Of a DNA stretch of 38,737 nucleotides, positions 1 through 8,267 are shown in pieces. The stretch lies in the NCBI GenBank assembly GCA_021805395.1, contig JAJZFJ010000219.1, positions 1 through 38,737 of the forward strand, given 5' to 3'. The notes under the pieces are model-generated. The model did not search any database, was not told the DNA's origin, and saw only the letters and a list, made by a program, of their open reading frames with translations. The stretch comes from a bacterium (GTDB lineage Bacteria; Armatimonadota; Chthonomonadetes; Chthonomonadales; Chthonomonadaceae). Position 1 is the first letter of the stretch; each line of letters begins with the position of its first letter. Both the position numbers and the translations under genes were made by a program.

Positions 1-33
1 ACCAGATGATGAGCTATAATTAGAAAGGAGGTA

Positions 34-1560
34 TCATCTGCACAGCAGGTGAATTCCCTGCATATTTTGTGGATATTGGTTTTCCCTGAAACCGTACTTT
101 TTATATATCTCCTTGACAGTAATTTGAACTCTTGCACCATTTGGATAGATGAGATAGATTGTTGTGGTTGAACCAGTAGGACCTATTGGTGTTGTATTCG
201 TTCTAGTCCCTGTTTCTGGAGAAATAGAGCCTGTGACCTGAACCAATACTGAGATATTATAATTCTGCGACCAGCCTACTCCATAATCGGTGAACTCATA
301 TGTGCCATTAAATCTAGGAGCTCTAAGACTATCATACGTGCGAGACCAAGTCACTGAGGGACCTATTGGATTATATACATTAAGATCAACTTCAGGCTTA
401 TATTCTTCCTCCCCTGTCGCTAAATTAACAGGATCACCCCAAGAAGGACCTCCGGGTATACAAGTTCGAGCAGAGAACATTGGGCAATTTGTAGGACAAG
501 GGCATTTTTCTCCCTCTAATTTCCCTCCACAACCCAAGGTTCCGACCGGTGCTAAATATAGTTTTACATGTAATCCAAACAGATTAACTGGCATATTCAA
601 TCCAGCAACCATGGTTGTTGAGGCAAGTTGGACTTTACTGCTCCCTACAGATGCCATCTCACGATCACTCATACTACCTGGGGATGTGAATACTCCATAT
701 AAACCAGGATTTAACATATGCCATTGCTTCCATGTAAGATGAACAGCGCCACCTGGCCAGGGTCCACAATCCGCACAGATATAGGTCACACCTTTTTTAT
801 CAGCTTTAGTTACAGCAATAAAGTGATCATGCTCCACATATGCAAGTGCTGGTTTTGGCAACTCTTTTAAACCAGTATCATCAGCGGTCACGGCTTTGGC
901 ATCCAGACCCAGCTTTTTGGCAGCGGTCAAAACATCGCCAAGTGTACTGCCTTCACCTGTTACCCGGCAGGCTTTAAGTAGAGAATTCTGGCTATAGTTC
1001 TTGTGATGAGCCCTCAGCCAGACTGCGAGTGCTGCCACTCCACACATCGGATCCAAACGTGGAGGCTCAGGTATTCCGAATGCAATATGTTCATCATGGT
1101 AACCAGCACAAGCTGCCGCATGCCTTTCCATAAGTGATGCCGATCTGTGTGATATTCCTACAAAATTGCAATGCTGCAAATTCTGGAATGCAGAAGCTGA
1201 AGATGCATAGGCTCCGAATTTGTATCTGGCTAATGCTCCATCCCATGCAGCAATTCCATGAATTGGTGAAGTGCGTGGAGTTTCTGCGAATACTTGCTTA
1301 AATATAGGTAGTGCTGCTTCAGGGTGCTGCTCTCTTCCAAACAGTGCTTCGCCCAGATGCAATAGCGTAAGTGGAGTGTCAGTATGATTATTCGCTTCCT
1401 TTTGCCATTTCTGCTCATCGGCTGCCGTAATCATTATGGCTGGCTGTCCGATTTCATCCAAGAGTGTAAGAATAACGGGAGTTTTATATTTTAAAGGCTT
1501 TGGCGCAGCGGAATGTTGTGATAAATTATATTTTATGGTGTGCCAAGAAGATTCATTCAC
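34..1560 (-). CDS. Rhs1: C39-peptidase-like / Rhs N-terminal protein, short or truncated
   Basis: This 508-residue ORF (GTG start) has a TPR-like helical segment at about residues 60-160. A papain-like C39-type domain follows, with a plausible triad of Cys173 (in PMCGVAALAV), His246 (in EHDHFIAV) and Asp264 (in ICADCGPWPGG). Next comes the DUF6531-type opening of Rhs proteins (DPVNLATGEEEY, NPIGPSVTWSRTYDSL). It aligns along its whole length with the start of Rhs2 (17772-23195) but stops soon after the YPNGARVQITV segment, so the YD-repeat barrel is missing. The stop is TGA at 34-36, and the rest of the gene may lie beyond the window edge after a stop or frameshift. The GTG start is probably not the natural one. 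An upstream frame from ATG 1733-1731 or 1715-1713 encodes a signal peptide (basic MSHRLLRK, hydrophobic core, ALA-N cleavage site) but is out of register by one base across a C8 tract at 1601-1608. The family is clear; whether the gene is intact is not. Confidence 0.75.
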   Translation of the reverse strand: MNESSWHTIKYNLSQHSAAPKPLKYKTPVILTLLDEIGQPAIMITAADEQKWQKEANNHTDTPLTLLHLGEALFGREQHPEAALPIFKQVFAETPRTSPIHGIAAWDGALARYKFGAYASSASAFQNLQHCNFVGISHRSASLMERHAAACAGYHDEHIAFGIPEPPRLDPMCGVAALAVWLRAHHKNYSQNSLLKACRVTGEGSTLGDVLTAAKKLGLDAKAVTADDTGLKELPKPALAYVEHDHFIAVTKADKKGVTYICADCGPWPGGAVHLTWKQWHMLNPGLYGVFTSPGSMSDREMASVGSSKVQLASTTMVAGLNMPVNLFGLHVKLYLAPVGTLGCGGKLEGEKCPCPTNCPMFSARTCIPGGPSWGDPVNLATGEEEYKPEVDLNVYNPIGPSVTWSRTYDSLRAPRFNGTYEFTDYGVGWSQNYNISVLVQVTGSISPETGTRTNTTPIGPTGSTTTIYLIYPNGARVQITVKEIYKKYGFRENQYPQNMQGIHLLCR

Positions 1561-1600
1561 TGCTTTTGGGGTTACAATTGCTATTTTATTGCGAGCAATA

Positions 1601-1608
1601 GGGGGGGG
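1601..1608 (-). repeat. C8 homopolymer (G8 on + strand) in Rhs1 leader
   Basis: Eight consecutive G on the plus strand (C on the coding strand) join the signal-peptide frame and the Rhs1 frame. The two frames are one base out of register, so a change to nine would fuse them. This is the arrangement expected of a slipped-strand contingency tract. Confidence 0.8.
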
Positions 1609-1733
1609 TTATCCGCGCAGTTATTGGCTAGTGCTTCTATGGGAGATAGCACCATGCCGGAATAACTCATTGTACACATAACAGCACCAATTTTACGAAG
1701 CAACCTGTGACTCATATGGAGGGTGTACGCCAT
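1609..1733 (-). other. Signal-peptide leader of Rhs1, out of frame with main ORF
   Basis: Reading the minus strand from ATG 1733-1731 (or ATG 1715-1713), the frame encodes M-S-H-R-L-L-R-K, a hydrophobic stretch and P-I-E-A-L-A-N-N-C-A-D-N-P-P, a convincing Sec signal peptide with an A-L-A cleavage site. AAAGG lies about 10 nt upstream of ATG 1733, and a strong promoter lies about 80 nt further up. This frame enters the C tract and hits a stop about eight codons later (TAG). With nine instead of eight C's it would run directly into the Rhs1 frame (P-P-P-I-A-R-N-K-I-A-I-V). The reading is direct from the sequence; the role as leader is inference. Confidence 0.65.
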
Positions 1734-1819
1734 TTTAATCAGTCCTTTATATTCCGCAACATGCCAGTGGTATTCTGGCTTAAAGAAAAGAAAAACATGT
1801 TGACTTACTATATAAGCGC

Positions 1820-1848
1820 ATTATAACACAAGTTTTTTCAGTTGGCAA
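1820..1848 (-). promoter_or_regulatory. Sigma70-type promoter of Rhs1
   Basis: On the minus strand, TTGCCA (1848-1843) is followed by a 17-base spacer and a perfect TATAAT (1825-1820). The expected transcription start is near 1813, about 80 nt before ATG 1733. The end of the spacer (TGTGT before the -10) resembles that of the Rhs2 promoter. This supports translation beginning upstream of the C8 tract. Confidence 0.65.
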
Positions 1849-1860
1849 TACATTAATATA

Positions 1861-2590
1861 AATATTTTAAAATGTAGATGATGATTTAACGTAATCTATT
1901 TATTCCTAGCAGTAAACTGAACCTTAAAATCGATGCGGCATCCTCTACAAACGGTAATAATCCATTCATATCATTTCTGTTGCCTTGTTTGCTTAGGGCA
2001 AAGCATTATAATATTTACACGTAAGAAGGATAGGAAATATTACAGATATGTATGTGGTTAATATAACTTAAATTATGACAAGTTTTGGGTGTTTAGCTCT
2101 GATCACTCTTTTATAGCTTTACTGCATTCTGCCTAAACCTTCATAGGTAACCAGAATGTGGAATGTGGCAATACTTGTAGACGAAATATTAAATCCAAAT
2201 AGGCAGCACATATCCTGATATAGAGCTTATGTTATTACAGGCTCTTGCACGAGTCCACCTCTCTCGCTTACTGCCATGTCCATTATGTTTTGGTGCCCAG
2301 GAGTTTTTGTAAATTTGGTAGAGTAAGCACATTGCAGGACATAAATCTATTCTGAATAACATGAGCAACAACCATTTTATAGGAACATGGGTACAGCTTT
2401 CTTTACCGTCAAGCGGGATATATTTTGAATGGTAGTAATTGCTACTATAATAGATTCAGGAACTGCAGGATGCTATCACCCCATATTCGTGCTAAAATAG
2501 AATATAAATCTCGATAGCAACTTATACATACACAACACCTGTACTCTTGGGCTTGAGTTTGATATTCCGTCCGCTGCCTCCTGGACTCCT
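1861..2590. other. Long AT-rich intergenic region, no gene seen
   Basis: Between the divergent Rhs1 promoter and the sbcD upstream repeats I see no ORF with a credible ribosome binding site, no RNA gene and no long inverted repeat. A 60-codon open frame at 2189-2371 (minus) has no recognisable features. Confidence 0.4.
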
Positions 2591-2620
2591 TTTAATCACC
2601 TTTAATCGCATTTAATCGGT
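2591..2620. repeat. Three tandem 10-bp repeats TTTAATCnnn
   Basis: TTTAATC occurs at 2591, 2601 and 2611, in exact 10-base register (TTTAATCACC, TTTAATCGCA, TTTAATCGGT). They lie on one helical face about 80-110 bases before the sbcD-like start. Iteron-like spacing suggests a protein-binding array. The binding protein is unknown. Confidence 0.5.
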
Positions 2621-2628
2621 CGTCGCTA

Positions 2629-2645
2629 CATGCAATCATTGCATG
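2629..2645. promoter_or_regulatory. 17-bp perfect palindrome, operator candidate
   Basis: CATGCAAT-C-ATTGCATG is a perfect inverted repeat with 8-base arms and a 1-base centre, located 55-71 bases upstream of the sbcD-like start. Its size and symmetry fit a dimeric repressor or activator site. Neither the repressor nor the promoter is identified. Confidence 0.45.
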
Positions 2646-2699
2646 CTAATTAAATTATCAACACATACCATTAAACGGTATTGACTGGAGTAGATAATA

Positions 2700-3827
2700 A
2701 TGGTGCGCTTTATTCATACGAGTGACTGGCAACTGGGGATGACTCGGCATTTTCTCTCTCCAGGTGTTCAGGAACACTTCAGCCAGTCCAGAATAGATGT
2801 ATTAAGGAAGATTGGAAAAATTGCAAGAGAGAAGCGTTGTGATTTTGTGCTGGTTGCAGGCGACGCATTCGATTCCAATCAGGTGGATAGAAGAACGGTT
2901 GCAAGAGCGTTAGAAGCTCTCAGGGACATTCAGCTTCCTGTGTACATCCTGCCAGCAAATCATGATTCATTAAATGCGGCAAGTGTATACACCTCTACGG
3001 TGTTTACTGCTTCCAAACCAAACAATGTGCACATTATAACGAGCTCTGATCCCATTCCCATCTCGAATGGCTTTGAAATTGTGGGAACACCATGGTTCGC
3101 CAAGAAATTGACCATCAATCCACTCTCTTCACTTTTGCTCGAGCTTCAACCGGTCCCTGGATTAACCAGAATCTGTGTGGCACATGGAGCAGTGGATATT
3201 TTCACGCCAGAAAACGATTCAGCCGCTATCATCTCACTATTCCAGATAGAGAAAGCAGTGCGTGAAAAGTCAATAGGATATCTTGCCCTGGGAGACAGAC
3301 ACTCACTCACTGAAGTGGGATCGTCGAAGAGAATTTGGTATAGCGGTACACCTGAGGTGACGGACTTTCGAGAAACTGATGCTGGCTACATTCAGTTTGT
3401 GGAGTTAGGACAAGACAGCATCAGTACTGATAGCGTATCCGTGGGTGAGTGGAGCTTTCTGGAGTGGGAGCGAAATCTCCTATCTACTGATGACATAGAT
3501 GTTCTCTCCTCCGAACTGAAAATGCTTTCGAACAAGGAACGAACTGCTCTGCGGTTAAAATTATCTGGAACTCTCACACTTACTGGTAAGGGAAAATTAT
3601 CTGATCTAATTCTGAATTCTGAAGATCTGCTAGGCTCCCTGGATGTTCAGGAAAGTGAACTTGCAGTGATAGCAGACAATACCGATTTCCGAGATTTGAA
3701 CTTCTCTGGTTTCGTGGATGCAACAGTGCAGCGCCTGAGGGATAAAGTTGCTGCCGGAGGAGATGAAGGTATGGTGGAACGAGAAGCTCTGATGTTGCTA
3801 ATGAGCTTACAAAGAGGGAAGAAATGA
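2700..3827 (+). CDS. SbcD/Mre11-like (YhaO-type) metallophosphoesterase, DNA repair nuclease
   Basis: This 375-residue protein is a calcineurin-like phosphoesterase with the Mre11/SbcD motif order: HTSDWQLG near the N-terminus, AGDAFDSN, PANHDS, then AHGAV and GDRHS. In the fourth motif Asp replaces the first His of the common GHxH; I recall a similar GDxH form in YhaO-like relatives, but that is from memory. The family cuts DNA ends and hairpins together with an SbcC/Rad50 ATPase. The ATG at 2700 has TGGAG nine bases upstream. Its stop overlaps the start of the next gene (ATGA at 3824-3827), so the two proteins are translationally coupled and surely form one complex. A palindrome and three decamer repeats precede the gene. 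Confidence 0.85.
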   Translation: MVRFIHTSDWQLGMTRHFLSPGVQEHFSQSRIDVLRKIGKIAREKRCDFVLVAGDAFDSNQVDRRTVARALEALRDIQLPVYILPANHDSLNAASVYTSTVFTASKPNNVHIITSSDPIPISNGFEIVGTPWFAKKLTINPLSSLLLELQPVPGLTRICVAHGAVDIFTPENDSAAIISLFQIEKAVREKSIGYLALGDRHSLTEVGSSKRIWYSGTPEVTDFRETDAGYIQFVELGQDSISTDSVSVGEWSFLEWERNLLSTDDIDVLSSELKMLSNKERTALRLKLSGTLTLTGKGKLSDLILNSEDLLGSLDVQESELAVIADNTDFRDLNFSGFVDATVQRLRDKVAAGGDEGMVEREALMLLMSLQRGKK

Positions 3828-6463
3828 AATTCTTAAAGATAAAAGTAAAGAACTATCGCGGCATAGAATCCTCAGAATTCCTGATTGTTCCACAGGGAAT
3901 TACCCTTATTCATGGAAAGAATGAGGCCGGCAAAAGCAGCATTGGAGAAGCAATCTGGAATCTTTTCAGGTACCCGGACTCTAGTAAAGACAAGGATATC
4001 CTGTCGGTGAAGCCAGTTCACAGGGATGAAGGTTCTGAAATAGAGTTATGCGCAGAGAGCGGCAAATATCAGTTTATTTACTGGAAGCGTTTCCACAACA
4101 GAACATCAACAACCTTACAGATCACTAGTCCAAGCCCGCAGAACTACAGCGGTAGAGAAGCACACGATAAGGCGCTAGAAATTCTCAATGAAACACTGGA
4201 TATGAATTTATGGCGTGCCCTCACTCTTCAGCAGGGGGATTCTACTGGTTTGCCAAAGCTAGCCGGGCAGAACTCACTCTCTGCTGCACTGGACAGGGCA
4301 GCGGGTGGCCAGACGAGTAACCTGGAAGAACAGACGCTTTTTGACACCGTGAAAGCACACTATCTGAAATACTATACGGAAACTACTGGCAAGGAGCGTA
4401 AAGATTTAAAAGAGGCTCACGATGCAGTGCAAGAAGCAGAAGATAAAGTTCTAGAGTATCAAAAAGCACTAGAAAATCTCGAGAGAGATATTGAGCGTGC
4501 CGCAGATCTGCAAGAAGAGCAAAGAACTGTAAGAGTACAGCTTGAGAGATTGACTAGCGAGCTGTTAAATTTGGATGAGGCATACCAGGAGATCTTAAAA
4601 CTGGAGCAGGATGTAGAAAGACTTACGCTTTCTCTGGAGTCTTCCATAAAATCAGAGACTGCAGCCATAAAAAATATAGAAACACGTAAGTCACTGATTA
4701 CAGATCTGGAAGAGGCATCGAAAGAGTATGCATTAGAAACAGAGAAAAGCAGATCTCTGGAGCCATCTCTGAAAAGTGCTGAGCAGGAACTTAAAAATGC
4801 TCAGGAAAAGTTGGAAGCTTTGAATGAGGAGAAAAGGCGCCTAGAGAAGCTTACGGTACTTCTCAGGGAGGACTGCGATTACTACAGTAATTTACATCGA
4901 AAAAGTCAATTAGAAGAGAACAGACACAATATCCTTGAAGCCCGACAGAACGCACTCCATGCCGAGCAGGTTCTTGCTACAAACAGAATGGATGCGAGTA
5001 TGATGAAAACAGTAAATCAGGCTGCCTCCAGCCTTGATATCTGTCTGGCACAGCAGGAGGCCGCAGTACCTGGTCTTAAGCTGCATGGTTTGGCAGATTG
5101 CCAGCTTTCGGTAAACGGCGAGCCAATACTCCTCAAAGCAGGCGAGAACTTCCCAATCTCAGTCTCACGTCAAACAGTACTCAATATCCCTCAACTTTTG
5201 GAAATTGAGATTACAACTGGCAATAGTATTGAAGAGATACTGCTCAAGGTTGAAAAGGCAAAAGAAACCCTTGCTAAGGCTTGCAGGACTGCAGGCATAT
5301 CCGATCCATCAGAGGTGCAGTCGGCGTTCGAAGCTCACACAGAAGCAACACAATCTATTGCTCTAAAAGCGAGAGTAGAAAAAGAGAACCTCAAGGATCT
5401 TACGTTCGATGCGTTGGAAAGTCTGATACTGCAGTTAACTGAAGTCACAAATACCTATATTCAAAACCGCACCCCTGTTCCTGCCATATGTGAAGATGCC
5501 GATGCAGCAAAAAGAGAGCTGATAATAGTCTCAGAACAGTTACAAAAGATAATCACACAGGTAGAAACAGTACAAAAAACGTATGAATCGGCCCGAGATG
5601 TGAGAGATAGACTTCATACACAGCATCGAGAAGCAGTTGTGTTAGTCGAACATCTTGCAAGTACATTAAAGATTAAAGAAAAAAATCTGAAGAATGCTAG
5701 AGAATCAATTTCTGATGAAGCATTACAGTCTGCATTGTTCGAAGCAAAAACAAAAGTTGAGCAGAATGATAGTACATTAAAATCCAGCATAGCCGCACTG
5801 GAAGCGAAATCTCCTGAAAGAGTGAAAATTTTAGTATCCACCACGAAAGGGTCTATCCAGACTTTAGAAAAGCGACAGGTCGTATGTAGTAATGAGTTAA
5901 TAGAAGTTCAAACCAGACTGCAAATACATGGGGAAGATGGACTTCATGAAAAGTACGATGCTGCAATCAGTGCAAGAATGCATCTTGAACAGAAGGATAG
6001 GGCTATTCGAAGGCAGGCTGAAGCAGCAAAATGTCTCTTCACCATCATGAGCGAAGAGCGAGACAACGCACGGAAAGCCTATATACGCCCTTTGAAAGAG
6101 AAAGTGGACTACCTCGGCAAGCTGGTATTTGGCACATCATTCACTGTCGAAATTAATGAAGATCTGGAAGTTGTGAACAGAACACTTGACGGCAAAACTG
6201 TGCCGTTTGCTTCATTGAGCGGAGGCACGAAAGAGCAGATCTCCATCATCTTCCGATCAGCCTGCTGTATGATTGTTGCGCAGGATGGTGGCACTCCCCT
6301 TATTATCGATGACGCTCTGGGCTTCACAGATAATAACAGGCTAAAGCTAATGGGGGCTGTACTTTCATTAGCTGCGAAGGAATGTCAGATTATCATCTTT
6401 ACCTGCATGCCTGAAAGATACAATTACCTTGGCAATGAGGTTACCTGTCAGGCGCTTCACTAA
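3824..6463 (+). CDS. SbcC/Rad50/YhaN-like SMC-type ATPase
   Basis: This 879-residue ABC-type ATPase is the partner of the upstream nuclease. Walker A is GKNEAGKSS at residues 31-39. The C-terminal lobe has the signature LSGGTKEQI near residue 797 and Walker B PLIIDDALGFTDNNR near 826. Long Glu/Lys/Leu-rich heptad stretches at about 160-380 and 480-740 form the coiled coils. At the apex, about residues 415-470, I find no CxxC zinc hook. A small segment of predicted beta character (DCQLSVNGEPILLKAGENF) sits there instead. The protein is shorter than typical E. coli SbcC (about 1050 residues) and closer to YhaN-like proteins. It would tether DNA ends and gate the nuclease using ATP. Confidence 0.85.
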   Translation: MKFLKIKVKNYRGIESSEFLIVPQGITLIHGKNEAGKSSIGEAIWNLFRYPDSSKDKDILSVKPVHRDEGSEIELCAESGKYQFIYWKRFHNRTSTTLQITSPSPQNYSGREAHDKALEILNETLDMNLWRALTLQQGDSTGLPKLAGQNSLSAALDRAAGGQTSNLEEQTLFDTVKAHYLKYYTETTGKERKDLKEAHDAVQEAEDKVLEYQKALENLERDIERAADLQEEQRTVRVQLERLTSELLNLDEAYQEILKLEQDVERLTLSLESSIKSETAAIKNIETRKSLITDLEEASKEYALETEKSRSLEPSLKSAEQELKNAQEKLEALNEEKRRLEKLTVLLREDCDYYSNLHRKSQLEENRHNILEARQNALHAEQVLATNRMDASMMKTVNQAASSLDICLAQQEAAVPGLKLHGLADCQLSVNGEPILLKAGENFPISVSRQTVLNIPQLLEIEITTGNSIEEILLKVEKAKETLAKACRTAGISDPSEVQSAFEAHTEATQSIALKARVEKENLKDLTFDALESLILQLTEVTNTYIQNRTPVPAICEDADAAKRELIIVSEQLQKIITQVETVQKTYESARDVRDRLHTQHREAVVLVEHLASTLKIKEKNLKNARESISDEALQSALFEAKTKVEQNDSTLKSSIAALEAKSPERVKILVSTTKGSIQTLEKRQVVCSNELIEVQTRLQIHGEDGLHEKYDAAISARMHLEQKDRAIRRQAEAAKCLFTIMSEERDNARKAYIRPLKEKVDYLGKLVFGTSFTVEINEDLEVVNRTLDGKTVPFASLSGGTKEQISIIFRSACCMIVAQDGGTPLIIDDALGFTDNNRLKLMGAVLSLAAKECQIIIFTCMPERYNYLGNEVTCQALH

Positions 6464-6530
6464 ACACTGCCAACTAGTGTAGCCAGATAACTGTATGGCG
6501 CAGATAAGTTTCGCATAGAGTTTGATACTT

Positions 6531-6568
6531 AATTGCACAGAGAACTCAGGAATGTTCTCTGTGCAATT
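6531..6568. terminator. 15-bp perfect hairpin after the sbcCD-like operon
   Basis: AATTGCACAGAGAAC (6531-6545) pairs perfectly with GTTCTCTGTGCAATT (6554-6568) across an 8-base loop. It lies about 70 bases after the sbcC-like stop. No T-run follows on the plus strand, so intrinsic termination is uncertain; an mRNA-stabilising hairpin or a protein site is also possible. The rest of 6464-6803 shows nothing else. Confidence 0.5.
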
Positions 6569-6803
6569 AGTGCAATCATATCAACAAATCTCTCAGGTTT
6601 CTGAATATAGATTAAGCTTAATCATCTTCAATAAGGCTGCAAAACTGCACACAGCCCATTATAATCGAGCAATAATGCGTATTAATTCGTATAGAACCCC
6701 TCAGTTCATGGTATCCTTATAGTCCACTTCTTGAGTGCATATAAATTGAGCATATTACAGCTCCGTGATCATTTGTTAAGAAAATGTGAAAGGTGGCAAT
6801 TGC

Positions 6804-8267
6804 ATGGCAGATCCAAAAGGGTTTTTAAAGTATGGCAGAGAGTTGCCACAGCGACGACCGGTAGAAGACAGAACGCATGACTGGCTTGAGTTCTACGAGG
6901 AGTTTCCTGCTGAGAAAGTTAAAATGCAGGCATCCCGTTGTATGAACTGCGGGATACCTTTTTGCCATCAGGGTTGTCCTCTGGGCAATATAATTCCAGA
7001 CTGGAACGATCTTGCATACCGTGGCAGATGGAAAGAAGCTCTTGCAGAGCTTCATGCAACCAATAACTTCCCTGAATTTACTGGCAAGCTATGCCCTGCA
7101 CCATGTGAGACTTCTTGCGTACTCGGTATCAATCAGGAACCGGTGACAATCAGGCGCATAGAGGAAACCCTCGCAATTAGAGGCTGGGATGAAGGCTGGA
7201 TTGTGCCAGAGCTTCCCGAAAAACGTACAGGGAGAACCGTAGCGGTTGTGGGATCGGGGCCAGCAGGTTTGGCATGTGCGCAACAGCTCAACAGGGCGGG
7301 CCACACCGTTACAGTATATGAGCGCGACGATAAGCCCGGCGGCCTGCTGAGGTACGGTATCCCTGATTTCAAAATGGAGAAGCGGTTTTTAGACCGCCGT
7401 ATTGAACAGATGAAGGAAGAAGGCATAGTATTTAACTGTGGTGTGAATGTAGGTGTCAGCGTTTCAGTCGCACAGTTACAGATGCAGCATGACGCTGTGG
7501 TCCTGGCGGGAGGCTCCACTGTTCCAAGAGACCTGAACCTGCCTGGCAGAGAGCTGGATGGCGTTCATTTTGCAATGGATTATCTTCCGCAACAGAACCG
7601 CAGAGTTTCACAAACCTGGCAGGGCCAATCCCCGGAAATATCCGCAAATGGCAAAAAGGTTGTAATCCTTGGTGGAGGGGATACAGGTGCTGACTGTCTT
7701 GGTACGGCCATTCGACAGGGCGCTACCCACATAACCCAGTTCGAAATCATGCCCAAGCCACCGTCATCCAGAGATGAGACAATGCCATGGCCCAAGTACC
7801 CAATGATCCTGCGCACATCTGCCGCACATGAAGAGGGTGGAGATAGAGACTGGAGTGTCAGCACTAAATCGTTTTCCGGAAAAGACGGAAAACTTACACA
7901 TCTCAACGGCATTCGCCTGGAATGGTCAAACATGGACGAACAGGGCAGACGGAAAATGGAGGAAGTGCCTGGCTCAGAATTTACCATCGAGTGCGATCTG
8001 GTACTGCTTGCCCTTGGCTTCCTGCATCCTGCTCATGAAGGAATGCTGAAGGAGCTGGAGGTTGAGCTGGATGCCCGCGGCAATGTCAAGACCGACTCTT
8101 CATATGCTTCCAGTGTGCCTGGTGTGTTTGCATGCGGTGACATGAGAAGAGGTCAGTCACTCATTGTCTGGGCAATTGCTGAGGGTCGTGAGTGTGCACG
8201 TGGGGTGGACCTGTATCTTTCAGGAACCTCTCAGCTGCCACTCACACATGCCGTTCCAGCGCTATGA
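6804..8267 (+). CDS. gltD: Glutamate synthase small subunit / NADPH oxidoreductase GltD
   Basis: This 487-residue flavoprotein transfers electrons from NADPH through FAD to the glutamate synthase large subunit. Seen in the sequence are the N-terminal cysteine clusters for 4Fe-4S centres (CMNCGIPFCHQGCP at residues 46-59, then CPAPCETSCVLGIN), the FAD Rossmann motif VVGSGPAGLAC near 148, the NAD(P) motif VVILGGGDTGADCLG near 285, and the C-terminal GDMRRGQSLIVWAIAEGR. I chose ATG 6804 because AAAGGTGG lies just upstream; a GTG at 6786 would place that ribosome site inside the gene. No gltB is next to it here. The stop overlaps the tsaD start by ATGA. Confidence 0.93.
   Translation: MADPKGFLKYGRELPQRRPVEDRTHDWLEFYEEFPAEKVKMQASRCMNCGIPFCHQGCPLGNIIPDWNDLAYRGRWKEALAELHATNNFPEFTGKLCPAPCETSCVLGINQEPVTIRRIEETLAIRGWDEGWIVPELPEKRTGRTVAVVGSGPAGLACAQQLNRAGHTVTVYERDDKPGGLLRYGIPDFKMEKRFLDRRIEQMKEEGIVFNCGVNVGVSVSVAQLQMQHDAVVLAGGSTVPRDLNLPGRELDGVHFAMDYLPQQNRRVSQTWQGQSPEISANGKKVVILGGGDTGADCLGTAIRQGATHITQFEIMPKPPSSRDETMPWPKYPMILRTSAAHEEGGDRDWSVSTKSFSGKDGKLTHLNGIRLEWSNMDEQGRRKMEEVPGSEFTIECDLVLLALGFLHPAHEGMLKELEVELDARGNVKTDSSYASSVPGVFACGDMRRGQSLIVWAIAEGRECARGVDLYLSGTSQLPLTHAVPAL

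Noticed and set aside
7133-7987. Two long minus-strand frames opposite gltD
   Set aside because: They are antisense shadows of a clearly conserved gene and carry no motifs.
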